From positions 19,920,291-19,984,290 of the forward strand of contig CM075760.1 in the NCBI GenBank assembly GCA_037974335.1: DNA of 64,000 bases. Direction: 5' to 3'. Source of the DNA: Prionace glauca. Its lineage: Eukaryota; Chordata; Chondrichthyes; Carcharhiniformes; Carcharhinidae. Position numbers and translations under genes: made by a program. Below the pieces are notes generated by a model, which was given only the letters and a program-made list of their open reading frames with translations, was not told the origin of the DNA and made no database searches. Every line of letters begins with the position of its first letter. The first letter of the stretch is position 1. This document shows positions 33,061 to 43,225 of the stretch, one piece after another.

Positions 33061-33417
33061 AAGTTTGTGCATTAATTGCCGATTGATAACATGAGGCCAT
33101 TTCTTCCCTCCTTCTTGTATCCAGTCCCAAATTACAGTGACGGCTACCCACACCTGAAATAAAATCATCCCAGCAATTAGTTACATAAATCGATAATAAT
33201 TGTTCAAATGGATTATATTTATGCTGCAATGTGCAAATCAGACTGACGTTTTTACTCTGATAAGGTAATGTCATCTTACCTCTATTCTCTTGTGAAAGGG
33301 GGTGCAGAATTAAGGGACTTGATTTACAATCAAATTGTTTTTTTCTCTATAACAGAGGCTCAAATATAATTTCACCTTTTGGTCTAGCAGAGACGTTCCA
33401 ATGGATGTCACTCTTTC
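33061..33417. other. No feature recognised upstream of the V pseudogene
   Basis: No leader exon and no copy of the palindromic promoter found at 42012-42241 could be seen here. Confidence 0.4.
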
Positions 33418-33504
33418 TGCCTCAGTGTTAGTCTGTCTGTTGAATATTCCAGTGACAGCAATCAATTCACTGGGAATAATCCTCGGTGTTTTTTGATATA
33501 TTTT

Positions 33505-33775
33505 ATTTGATTTATTATTATCACACACATTAGTACACAGTCTTGCGCACGATACAGACAGAGCATACCGTGCTTGGAGAAGGAAGGGAGAGAGTGAAGA
33601 ATATTATGTTGCAGTCATAGCTCGGGTCTAGAAAAATATCAATTTAATGCGAGGTAGATCCATTCAAAATTCTGGTTGCAGCTGTAAAGAAATAGTTTCT
33701 GAGTCGGTTTGTAGTCTCCTCAGAATTTGTTTTTACCTAGTCCCTGATGGAAAAAGGTGAGAGAGTGTGTCCGGG
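33505..33775 (+). mobile_element. Interspersed repeat inside V pseudogene leader intron
   Basis: A 270-bp insertion relative to the intact V leader intron. Phrases such as 'tgatttattattatcacaca', 'gcatacc' and 'gtccggggtgagttg' fit a shark SINE-like repeat I recall; the name is uncertain. Confidence 0.6.
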
Positions 33776-34055
33776 GTGAGTTGCGTTTTCTTTTCATAGC
33801 TTTTGTTTAATGTGTCGAATCGGAGGTTGTGTTGACTCAGCCAGAGGCAGAAACCGGGCATCCCTGAGGCTCCCTGAGACTGAGCTGTAAAGACAAAATG
33901 TTCAATATGGGCAGCAACTGGATGGTCTGGGTCCGACCAGTCCCTGATAGTGTTTATAGTCTCTCCTTCAGTATGATAGTCTTGGATCAACCCACAATTC
34001 CTCCGTCCCAGAGATTCAGAATCAATTTATTCCACCCAAAGACACTTAAAACAAC

Positions 34056-34202
34056 GTGCAGAGAAATTGCTGGACAGTCTCAGGACATCTGGACTCGAAA
34101 CGTCAGCTGTTCCCTCTTCTTACAAATATTGCCAGGCCTGCTGAGATTTTCCAGCATTTTCTCTTTGGGTTTGAATTCCAGAATCTACAGAATTGTTTTT
34201 AT
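34056..34202 (+). mobile_element. Retroposed repeat in V pseudogene FR3
   Basis: Contains 'ggactcgaaacgtcagctgt', 'ctgctgagattttccagc' and 'ccagaatctac'. The flanks ACTTAAAACAAC (34044-34055) and ACTTCAAACAAC (34203-34214) form a 12-bp target-site duplication with one mismatch. Other copies: 34468-34575 (minus), 38455-38575 (minus), 38855-38945 (plus). Confidence 0.85.
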
Positions 34203-34235
34203 ACTTCAAACAACATCTTCTCTTTGCAAATAACT

Positions 34236-34467
34236 ATAAACCGAGTATTCCTATCTTTCCCCTGTCTGTCCTACACAGACTCCAGTTCCATGTGATGAAA
34301 ATAACCCTTCACCACCACTGAAATATCCGAGAAAGCCACCCAGTTGTATTAAACCTGCAGTGGAAAGTCACCCATCCAGAGGGCAGGTTTCAGCAAGATG
34401 GTTCACGATCACCAATTAATGTTAGCTTTGTCAGTGACGCTCGCATCCAGAGATTCAATAAAATCAG
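34236..34467. other. No feature
   Basis: No D or J segment and no RSS pair seen after the V pseudogene. Confidence 0.4.
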
Positions 34468-34575
34468 TGCAAATTGCTGCAGATTCCGGAAATCTAAAAC
34501 TAAAACAGCAACAGTGCTACTCAGCATCTCAATGGACATCATCAGAGAGAGAGAACCAGATTCGTATTTAACATC
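34468..34575 (-). repeat. Copy of the 'cgaaacgt' repeat, minus strand
   Basis: Contains 'gctgcagattccggaaatc' and 'aaaacagcaacagtgct', the reverse of the end of the repeat at 34056. Confidence 0.6.
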
Positions 34576-34911
34576 AATGCCAGGATGTAAAATCTCTTGA
34601 TATAATTATGAACAGCAAGTCTGTTCTGTCCAATATCCGACCCAAAACCTCATTTGTCAAATAAAATCGCAAATTTGTTGGCCATTTATTACATCCGGGT
34701 TTGTGGGAGTTTGTGGTACGTAACTTACCTGGTTAATTACAACATGGGAACAGTGACTAAATTCAGCGAAGGTACATCACTGAGTTTTAAGAACTTTGGG
34801 GCGACATGAGGTCGGGTAAAATGTTCTATACATTCAAATTCCCCCATAATTTGTAATACTTTGGAATCGCTGAGATTAATGTGAATATAATCACTGCTCT
34901 GCCTGATCATA
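34576..34911. other. No gene recognised
   Basis: No supported feature. Confidence 0.4.
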
Positions 34912-35380
34912 GTAGCATAAAATCATAGAATCCCTACAGTTCAACATGGTCATTCGGTCCAATAACTCTGCAGCGGGCTCTCCAGCAGAGCATCCTACCT
35001 AGGCAAGCTTTCATCCGATCCCGGCAACCACACATATTCACAGGCTAATCCCCCGAACCTACACATTATTGGACACTAACAGGAAATTTAGCATAGACAA
35101 TTTACATTGGGCCTGGGAAGGATGCTCTGCCGGATAGCAGACTTGATGAACCGAATGGTCTCCTTCTGCACTGTAGGGGTTCTATGATTCTACTTTGCAC
35201 ATCATTGGGCGCTAAGGGGCAATTTATCACAGCCAATCCACCTAACCTGCACATCCTGGGACTGTGGAAGGAAACTGGAGCACTCGGAGGAAACTCACAT
35301 GGATATGGATAGAATGTGAAAACCACACACAGTCACCCAATGTTAGAATCGAACCCGCTTCCCTGTCGCCTGTGAGGGAG
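34912..35380. mobile_element. Compound of three SINE pieces in alternating orientation
   Basis: 34912-35102 is a minus-strand SINE tail and middle ('atagaatccctacagttc', 'ggaaatttagcatagacaa'). 35105-35200 is a plus-strand SINE tail ('ctccttctgcactgtagggg', 'tctatgattc'). 35205-35380 is a minus-strand core with reversed Deu text and tRNA-like end ('ggaaactggagcactcggag', 'agaatcgaacccgc'). Confidence 0.75.
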
Positions 35381-36146
35381 CAAAAATAATTGTATGTCTT
35401 ACTGATAACCACATTTTTTATTCTTCCCTCGTGTGAGTGTGATCACTATTTGTGAAGGAATATTTCAGACATCAGATCTGTTTTTTTATTTAACTTGTCG
35501 AGTTTAAACAGATTAAATCCTCAATCAGATTAACATTCAGTGGAATATCAGCCTGTTCACAGATACTTCATTAATTGTGACATCAGAACTTTCAGAACTA
35601 ATTCTGAAATGAAATGTCTTATTTTATTGCAGTTAAGTACAGCCAGAGTTATGAATGTTCAAAAAGTTTTATTCATATTGAACCAACTGTTAAAATTCTT
35701 AAAATAAATCGCTATTTTGAGTTGAAACTGATCAATAAGTGACGGTTTATCTGCTTTTTCTGTCATGAACATTTCATTGTAAACAGTGAGGTATTTATGT
35801 AAATAAATACAAGAATAGCAATTCCAAATTAGATTGTTGACTGACAAAAACACAACAAATATTTCCCCACCAACACAACACAGAAATAGAGATAACCATG
35901 CAAATCAATCAACGGATTCCAGTAATGATTGTTTTTCAACAATATTTATTCATCAGTTATGTGAGGAAAAATATCATGATGATATCTATGTTCAGAATTA
36001 GGAAATAATCCCTCTGATCCCGAAATGTAATGACACAGAAAACACAGAACATCTCCTGTGTTTCATCTCTTTCTCTGTCTTTCTCCTGTCTATTTCTGCG
36101 TCTTGTCTCTCCACGATGGTTCATCGTCTTCACTCCACAGCAAATG
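35381..36146. other. No gene recognised
   Basis: AT-rich. An ATGCAAAT octamer occurs at 35898-35905 but has no V segment near it. Confidence 0.4.
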
Positions 36147-36218
36147 AACATAAGAACGTAAGAAATGGGAGCAGGAGTAGGCCATCTAGCCCCTCGAGCC
36201 TGCCCCGGGCTCGATAAA
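36147..36218 (-). mobile_element. CR1-like LINE 3' end fragment
   Basis: 'gaacataagaacgtaagaaa' then 'gagcaggagtaggccatcta', the reversed 3' terminus of the local CR1-like family. Confidence 0.85.
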
Positions 36219-36284
36219 ATCAATGTTTGCCCAATGTATTCTCTCAGCCACAGGTACAGGTTTCTAACAGAATATAATTCAATA

Positions 36285-37340
36285 AATTGGAATCTATGAC
36301 TGAGATTTACTCTAAAAGATCTCTTGAGAAATCAATGATCTTGAAATGCTTGAAACATTTTCTTCTGCACCTAACCTCGGTTCCACCTGGTGATAAGGAT
36401 TCAATGTGGAATCTTTCCCTATATTTAGCCGGTGTTGTCCCTGTCCTTGGAGTATTTGACTGGACAGAGTAGAGGAATATTTACTCTGCGTCTGAACTCA
36501 TTGTTCCTGGTTTATGAATGGTTGATATATCTTTGTCAGGGAAGATTTAATCCGTATCGAATCTCTGCTGTACCTAGCCTGGGTGTGTTTTGTGGAACTG
36601 TGTGGACGGCTCTTTCCCCTATACCTAACACTAATTTAAACCTGCCTCCTGGATCTCTGAAGGAAGAGTGCAGGAGAGATTTTACATAGAAGAGTGTCCA
36701 TGCCCTTTCTGGCTTAATTTTGTTTGAACAGATTTATAGACGGAGTTTCACTCTGTTTATAGACAGTGCAATGTTGTAAGAACGTTTGAATTGGATAGTT
36801 TCGAGGGAGATTCTCTTTGCATCTCACTCATGCTATTCCTGATTTAGGAGTTATTAATTTGCCAGTACAGAGGGGACTTTGCATTCTGCAGCGAACCCCA
36901 TGTTACTCCTGTCCTGTAAGATTTTGATGGGAGAGTCGGCCGTCTTTACAAATTTCATGGGGATTGAACCAGTATCTTTATATTACAGTAAATTTACCCT
37001 GTGTCAGCTCGTATTATGAGCCATGCCTTCGTTTATTTTCCACTGGACCCTAACTCATTCTATCTTGCATGTAGAATGTTATGTTGTCTGTCTTTGCACA
37101 TAGTAAATTGGATATATTATCTGTCTGTACTAAATTAGACGCTGTCCCTGCTTATATTGTATGTCACTATGTTTCTGTTTATATTAAACGAGACATTGTC
37201 TCTGTTTATATTAATTTAGATCTCTCTCTGTTTGTATCAAAGTCGATGCAATCTTATTTCTGCAATTCTCCATATCCACGTTTATATTGTATTAGACATG
37301 GTCTCAGTTTTTACTGCACTGGTCAATGCCAGTAATGATT
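36285..37340. repeat. Degenerate tandem-repeat region
   Basis: The left part has loose recurrences of 'tttactctg...ctgtac...cttggagtatttga' (about 75-bp spacing). The right part (from about 36960) has recurrences of 'tctgtttatattaa', 'gtctctgtttatatta' and 'ttatattgtat' at about 40-bp spacing. Very diverged; no gene. Confidence 0.45.
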
Positions 37341-38165
37341 AAAGTGGCTGGGAGAACACAATTCTCTGCATCCTTCTGCAAGGACAAACCGTGTGAGGTT
37401 TTGGACACTGGAAAAGAAATCTGAAATCTACTTCTGCTGGCTGCAGTGAAAGTAGATATCAAGTCCTGTGTAGCATTCACTGTCAATGAAGAACAAAAAA
37501 ATAAAGAAAATTACAGCACAATAAAATACTGGTGATCCAATACTGCCCGTTTCTGGATCTTGCCTGATAACAATCTTTTTTATCCCAACATATTATCTCT
37601 TCTTCTCACAAAACCGTGGAGTAAAACAAACTTCATTCAAAGAGAGGCATAGTTAGTGCAGGAACAAAATTGCCACAGTGAAATATATATAGGGTGAGTA
37701 TCAAATATTACATCACCAGAGAGAATGCCATGTGCAATGTAAACTGAGCTCTGGTCTAGCAGATTATTAACAGAGCCAGGCTGTATTTTAATATAAACAG
37801 GGGCCTGCTTCAAGAAAATAGTAATGAGTTAGTGCCGAGTGCCACGTGGGGATGGTCAAATGCCAAATTCCAATGAGACCCATATCCCGTGAAGGAAACA
37901 TTTTTAAAAATAACATTGTCAAGTGAAATAAAACTGAGGCAGTGTCTCGCACAGTTTTACTGATATAGGAACTTCTTAGACATGAACTGAGACAGTGCTG
38001 AGTAATTAATGATACTGGACCGAATAAGGAGAAGAGAAAAAAAGTTCAGAAAGATAGTAATTATTTTCACCAATTACCATCCATTTGCAATTTAATAATT
38101 CCATTCACCAGATCTCATTGATATATAATGATGAGTATATTTAAAATTACTCTATGATAGGAAAG
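37341..38165. other. No gene; reversed copy of the 40-bp phrase at 37680-37990
   Basis: Contains 'caatgtaaactgagctctgg' and 'ttttaatataaacaggggcc', the opposite orientation of the phrase family in 36960-37320. Confidence 0.4.
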
Positions 38166-38395
38166 CGATGTTGTCTAGGCCCCCATTTATTCCCCATTGC
38201 TAATTGCATTCAGTAAGCTGGTGGTGAGCCGCCTTATTCAATTGCTGCAGAACCTGCAGTGTAGGTACACCGACCGTGCTCTTAGGGAGGGTGTTCCTGG
38301 ACTCCGACGCAGCGTAATTAAAGGAGTGGTCCAAGTGATGTTTGTGAGTGTCTTGGAGAGGACTTTCCAGGTGGGGTTATTCCAATTTCCCAGTT
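38166..38395 (-). mobile_element. Degenerate LINE fragment, second family
   Basis: Parallels 25835-26060: 'attcaattgctgcagaacct', 'gagggtgttcctgg', 'cttggagaggactttccagg'. Confidence 0.6.
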
Positions 38396-38454
38396 ATCAT
38401 CACTTCATACAGATAAACAATTCGTTCACCAATTATGTTCATCAGTTTGATAAA

Positions 38455-38575
38455 AGCAAAAGACTGCAGATTCTGGAAGTTGAAACAAAAATAATGAATG
38501 CTGGAAAATCTCAACGGGTCTGATAGCATCTGTGGAGAGAGAATAAAGCCAACGTTTCGAGTCAGTGTTATCTTT
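38455..38575 (-). repeat. Copy of the 'cgaaacgt' repeat, minus strand
   Basis: 'agactgcagattctggaagt', 'aatgctggaaaatctcaac' and 'gccaacgtttcgagtc'. Confidence 0.8.
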
Positions 38576-38854
38576 TTTATTTGGAGGAAATTGAAGAGGG
38601 TGATGACATTGAGAAATGATGTGGGTGGATAGGGATTAGTTTTTTTTTAGGATATATTTCGAGATTATGATGTTGATTAGTTTAGGGTGAAGAAGTTTGT
38701 TATGATATTTGGGATCACTCTGTGAATTGATGCAGCTTGTGTGTGTCTGGAAATAGTGTCTATTATTTCTGTTATTCCCATCTCACAGGAAATTTATGCA
38801 GCTTTCCTGACACGTTGTAGGAAACAATGATGATCTCTCCAAAGCAGCAGGAAT

Positions 38855-38945
38855 ACTCTGCCGAAGGGTCACCCAGATGTGAAACAAAGGCTCTATTCTG
38901 TCTCCACAGATGTTACTGAGCTTCTCCAGTATTTTCTGTTTATTT
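38855..38945 (+). repeat. Copy of the 'cgaaacgt' repeat, plus strand
   Basis: 'gccgaagggtcacccagatg', 'gtctccacagatgttactga' and 'ctccagtattttctgtt'. Confidence 0.75.
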
Positions 38946-39596
38946 TCGGCATTTCATTCTATTTAATATATAACTGTACTTTGCTTCGTATAATTTATTG
39001 ATTTTAAAATTTATTGATAACACATTGGCTTTTTGACACCAAGGAATGAAATCTGTCCCAAAATTCAGTGGGGAATGGAATTAATTCAGACCGAGGATAT
39101 GAACAGCTACCCAGCAGCCTCTGCGCTTCATTGACAAGTCATCACCTCCTCATCACACAGAATGTCCTGGTACATAGCTGGAGAGTTTGATGGTTATCAA
39201 AGTGATGATATAAATGGAACAACGTGTACTTCATGTGAAGTTACTGAATCTTTAAATTCCGATTCATTATTACATTGTTTTGGGAAATAGTGTTACACTT
39301 GTAGTTTTCCAGTGAGTTTCACAAATATTTCTGTTGCTATCTTATTTACTTTTCACCCTGTTGTCTTCACTAATTTGGGTGAGAGTTTGTTGATTGATTT
39401 GTTGTATATGAAAGAAGCAGTATTTTATATAGTACAATCATTCCTCCTCAACCAAATCCCGCTCTCTCTTTCTGTCCTGGATATGAAAATTCAGCATCAG
39501 CAGAGAAATGAACCGTTCCGAATTGCAGGAAAATCTCCCCCTACTCTTCAAGAGGATCAGCTTGCTAACTCCCGAGAAACTCGGAATGTATTTCAT
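38946..39596. other. No gene recognised
   Basis: No supported feature. Confidence 0.4.
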
Positions 39597-39757
39597 AAGA
39601 ACATAAGAACATAAGAAATAGGAGCAGGAGTAGGCCATCTGGCCCTTCGAGCCTGCCCCGCCATTCAATAAGATCATGGCTGATCTGTCGTGACTCAGCT
39701 CCACCTTCCCGCCCTCTCCCCATAACCCTTAATCCCTTCTCTTATCATTTCACCCAG
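39597..39757 (-). mobile_element. CR1-like LINE 3' end fragment
   Basis: Starts with the family 3' repeat 'aagaacataagaacataaga' and runs through 'gagcaggagtaggccatctg', 'atcatggctgatctgtcg' and 'cataacccttaatcccttc'. Confidence 0.9.
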
Positions 39758-40011
39758 ACACTCTGGAAGGATTGATGGACACACATTGAATAAAGGAATT
39801 GTTTCAATTTATGAAGTAGTCAAACACAAATATGGAAATGTAGAACAGCATCATTCAGTCCCATTTATCAATGAATCCACCAATCCATTCACTATTTCCG
39901 CAATCAAAATATTCAGGCATCCAACAATCATTCATCCATCAGTCATTCATATGTCATTCATTCCTGTGTCAACACAGTCATACATTTATTGTTTGTGTAG
40001 ATGGTGACAAC

Positions 40012-40130
40012 AATTATTTTAATTGATCCAGTGATCCAGAGGCCCAGGGCAATTATGTGAGGACAAGGATTTAAGTCGGACCGTTCCCGCAGGTAGATTT
40101 TGAATTCTATTGATAAATCTGGAATGGATA
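40012..40130 (+). mobile_element. tRNA-derived SINE fragment
   Basis: 'tccagtgatccagaggccca', 'gcaggtagattttgaattc' and 'ataaatctgg'. Partner of 27230-27298. Confidence 0.6.
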
Positions 40131-41532
40131 CTAATTGCGATCATTGGAACCGCTCTGATTCCCCAATGGAGGAAATCTTCCATCCCTACATTGTCTCACA
40201 AGGATATAACTGCAGACTGAAAGCAAAATCGCTGACTCTTTAATATCTACAGAAGTGTCCTCGAAAACCAGTCAATTTAAGGGAATTTGGGACAGGCAAC
40301 GAGTGTTGGTCTTTCCAAACAAACATCCCATGGAAAGATAAAAGGAAATAAAATATAAATGTGCATGCTCAAATATAACAGCATGTATCATCTCTCTGAG
40401 CCATTTCTCAGTCTGCCTGTGATTATTTCTGTCCGTCCATCACAATATCCTGATGTGTTGGAAAAATCATCATTGTTGTTAATAGGGTGCCAGAGAAGGT
40501 AGAAAATAATCCTTTCTTTAGAGATGGGAAAACATCATCTAGATTTATAACTTCCAAAAATTCAAGTGCCTCCAGTACTGTTGCTGGGTAGATTTGTTTA
40601 AAAATAGACCTTACTGACAACATGCAGGGTTTTAAGTTGGCTTGGAGCCAAGCGGTCAGTGCTGATGAAACTGATCTTTGATCTACTGCACAAACACCCC
40701 CAGATGTTTCCTGTCAATAACTTTGAGCATTTGACACCAGCCTGGATTGCTGCCAAATACTGTGTGGGACAGATTAGCGTGAAGCTGAATGGACAAAATG
40801 GGATTCAGACATTTAAACAGTAAATGTTTCATTCCCACAAGAAAGACACATTTTAAATCGTAATCATTCTAATCAAATATTTTCATTCAGTGTCCTGTTC
40901 ATTATCTGAGTAAATAGTATCGCAAAACAATAAAGCGACCGGATGATTTTTTTCATTTGTATAGTTTCCGAGTAAATTTCATTCCAATAATTAAAGTCTG
41001 TTTATTAATCACTTCATGAAATGTGAGAGAGAGATGTTGATGGGCCCAGTTCCCCAGTGAAGTGAAATCGGTGCAATGACATGAAATAATATTAAAACAA
41101 CATCATAAAACTGACATGAACACCGGGGATTCCTGGAATATTCTGAAAGTTCTGCATTCTATTGAAACAGCAGCGTGTCTTGTCCCCGATTAGCACCGTG
41201 TTCTCTTGTACTGTATAATCTGATTTCTGTTATTGAAGAGTTCCTTTCATAGCTGCCAATGAGTGGAGAAATGATCAGTTCATAACCTGATTCAATGAAA
41301 GATAAAACATTTATTCTTGTGATATTGTGCAATGTGCCGCAAAGTCCTGATATTCTGTATTCCCAATACCAGTGTATGTTAGACAGCCGGTGGCCAATAG
41401 AGTGAGTTGCAATGACCTGGATGCTGAAGGAGAACTTTAATGATCTCAGCGTCCGTTCCGATTAATTAACTTCTCCATCAAAAATCAATTTAATTTTATG
41501 TTTCTCCGTCAACTCACTATTTAATTACCAGG
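40130..41532. repeat. Duplicated immunoglobulin-locus flank, copy 2 (pairs with 30805-32205)
   Basis: Uninterrupted copy of the block that carries the young LINE at its left edge in copy 1. It ends 740 bp before the V leader ATG. Confidence 0.9.
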
Positions 41533-42011
41533 AGGTTGGGATTCTCATTATTTTCAAAGGCCTGTCTTCGAGATTGGGGCAGTTTGTCAAATATAAGGAG
41601 AAATATTGTATTGTGTGAGAGTTTTTTCTCATCTCCAAACCCAATTTGTACAGCGAAAGCCACCAAACTGTAAATAGAATCACTTTGTATATTCTACACA
41701 TTGAGTTACAGAAATCGATGGTATTTCTTCTGATAAATTGTGCTTTATTATTATAATGTGGCAGAGACACGGAGTTGTTGCAAAATTCTCTAATGTTCCA
41801 AAATGTTATTTCTTCATTTTCAGATTTATTTTCTTCTTGGGGGTGTGGTAATAAAATCACCATATTTACAATGGAATTACTTATTTAAATAAATAAATGA
41901 TGAACTGTAACATCACCATCAGAAATAATGGGGACAATGCAATGAACATTTCAGCCTAACAAATATCCGGATACAGATAAAATGCCCATTTTAATATTAA
42001 TCTATTGTAAA
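41533..42011. other. AT-rich upstream flank of V
   Basis: No coding feature. No octamer ATGCAAAT or its reverse was seen near the V start. Confidence 0.4.
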
Positions 42012-42241
42012 TCTCCGAGTCCATTCTGTTGGGGGTGTGGAAGGTGGGACGTGGATCCAGGCGCCGCCTCCAGCAGGGAATCAACAGGCGGCGCCTGGAA
42101 AGCCGCCCCCTTCTGCCGGGTATTTAAATACCGCTCACTGGGACCGGAATCCAACAGTCCGGGAGCTGGTTTGTTCACTGAGTTCCTCAGTGAACAAACC
42201 ACGTCCCACCTTCCACACCCCCAACAGAATGGACTCGGAGA
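42012..42241. promoter_or_regulatory. Nested palindromic V promoter region
   Basis: The outer arms 42012-42054 and 42199-42241 are a perfect 43-bp inverted repeat around a 144-bp centre. Inside lie a 14-bp perfect hairpin (42056-42069 with 42086-42099, 16-nt loop), the 14-bp palindrome GGTATTTAAATACC (42119-42132), and a 15-bp hairpin with a 3-nt loop (42168-42182 with 42186-42200). The block ends 30 bp before the V leader ATG, so it must hold the core promoter and 5' UTR. It is GC-rich in an AT-rich neighbourhood. Confidence 0.95.
42119..42132 (+). promoter_or_regulatory. Candidate TATA element of V
   Basis: The palindrome GGTATTTAAATACC contains an AT core 140 bp upstream of the leader ATG. 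It is the only TATA-like element in the GC-rich block; the assignment is inference. Confidence 0.4.
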
Positions 42242-42271
42242 CACAACCATTTCCCCCAAATCACCAGAAAG

Positions 42272-42754
42272 ATGAGGTCGGCCATTTCTCTCAGTTTGTT
42301 GCTGACTTTCTTATCTGGTGAGTATTTCTTTATTATTGTTCAAGTCTCTCACTGTTACTGTCTCAGTGTTAGTGTCTCTCTGGAATGTTCCAGACTCAGC
42401 AATCATTTCACTAAGATTAACCCCCGGTGTTTTTGATCTATTTTTACAGGTGTCCAGTCGGATGTTGTGTTGACCCAGCCAGAGGCAGAGACCGGGCGTC
42501 CCGGAGGCTCCCTGAAACTGACCTGTAAAACCAGCGGCTTCACTCTTGGCAGCACTAGCATGTACTGGGTCCGGCAGGTTCCCGGACAGGGCCTGGAGTG
42601 GCTGGTTTACTACTATAGTTCATCTGACAACAGCTACGCCCCATCAATTAAGGGTCGATTTACTGCGTCCAAAGACACTTCAAACAACATCTTCTCTTTG
42701 GACATGAGGAGCCTGAAGATCGAAGACACGGCCATCTATTACTGTGCCAGAGAG
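42272..42754 (+). CDS. IgM heavy-chain V segment (leader + V exon)
   Basis: Join 42272..42317, 42450..42754. Exon L1 starts with ATG and encodes the signal peptide [16 protein letters not shown]; the donor is G|GTGAGT. The intron is 132 bp with acceptor TTTTTACAG. The V exon gives [20 protein letters not shown], the first Cys in LKLTCKTSG, the core [14 protein letters not shown]3 [12 protein letters not shown], and the second Cys in YYCARE. All framework landmarks of a working VH are present and there are no stops. An RSS follows directly. Upstream is the palindromic promoter; D1 is 420 bp downstream. In elasmobranchs each cluster uses its own V. Confidence 0.96.
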
Positions 42755-42793
42755 CACAGCGAGAGGATCCAGGGCTGCACCCGGACAAGAACA
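42755..42793 (+). promoter_or_regulatory. V recombination signal sequence, 23-bp spacer
   Basis: Heptamer CACAGCG (42755-42761, consensus CACAGTG), spacer 42762-42784 (23 bp), nonamer ACAAGAACA (42785-42793, consensus ACAAAAACC). The invariant CAC is kept. Confidence 0.9.
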
Positions 42794-43146
42794 GCCCGAG
42801 AGGGGATTCCGCAACTTCCATCATAACCTGAAGGTCAGTATCTGTTTTAAATATAATAATAGCGCCAGTAATCAGAACCAAAACACAAATTACTTCTGAC
42901 AAACCTAACGTAGTGAAAATTAAACATTAAATCAGTAAACACACAGACATAATGGGCTGAGATTTTCACTCTGTTTATATTTACTGTTTCAGCTGGATAT
43001 AATGCTCGTTTTACTATTTCTGATACTTGGAGGAGGTGTTTCTAGATTGTGTTTTGTAAACAGCTGTATAAATTGTAAATTACATCAGGAATACGGGTCT
43101 GTTTGAAGTAAATATTGAGTGGCAGTACTGAACAGAGAGTGAGTGC

Positions 43147-43225
43147 AGTTTCTGTGCGGGTGTGTGTCACTGTGATACTACGGGAGTCACAGTGCTTAGC
43201 ACAGCGACATCCTCATACAAAAACC
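43147..43225 (+). other. IgM D1 segment with its two RSSs
   Basis: The 5' RSS is nonamer AGTTTCTGT (43147-43155), 12-bp spacer, heptamer CACTGTG (43168-43174). The coding core ATACTACGGGAGT (43175-43187) can read YYGS. The 3' RSS is heptamer CACAGTG (43188-43194), 22-bp spacer, perfect nonamer ACAAAAACC (43217-43225). The 12/22 arrangement lets D1 join V on the left and D2 on the right under the 12/23 rule. Confidence 0.95.

Larger units (their letters stand above)
33418..34235 (+). pseudogene. IgM heavy-chain V segment pseudogene
   Basis: Homologous to the intact V at 42272-42754. The leader intron matches from about 33418 ('cctcagtgttagtctgtctg'). It is split by a repeat at about 33505-33775. 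The L2/V exon starts at about 33812, but the AG acceptor is lost (AAT instead of CAG). FR1 reads [13 protein letters not shown], then an in-frame TGA at 33865-33867, then GSLRLSCK. FR2 keeps WMVWVR. FR3 ('cccaaagacactt') is split by a 147-bp insertion (34056-34202) flanked by a 12-bp target duplication, then resumes with 'ttcaaacaacatcttctctt'. CDR3 end and RSS are gone. No D, J or constant exon follows, so it belongs to a partial, dead upstream cluster. Confidence 0.92.

Noticed and set aside
35898-35905. Octamer ATGCAAAT as an immunoglobulin promoter element
   Set aside because: It is 1.7 kb past the V pseudogene and not upstream of any V; an 8-mer at this distance is expected by chance.
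34236-40000. D, J or constant exons belonging to the pseudogene cluster
   Set aside because: Searched by eye for paired CACTGTG/CACAGTG heptamers, WGQG and constant-domain motifs; none found.
42002-42259. Minus-strand 85-codon open frame over the V promoter, mirrored by a plus-strand frame
   Set aside because: Both frames share the same peptide only because the DNA is an inverted repeat; there is no family resemblance.
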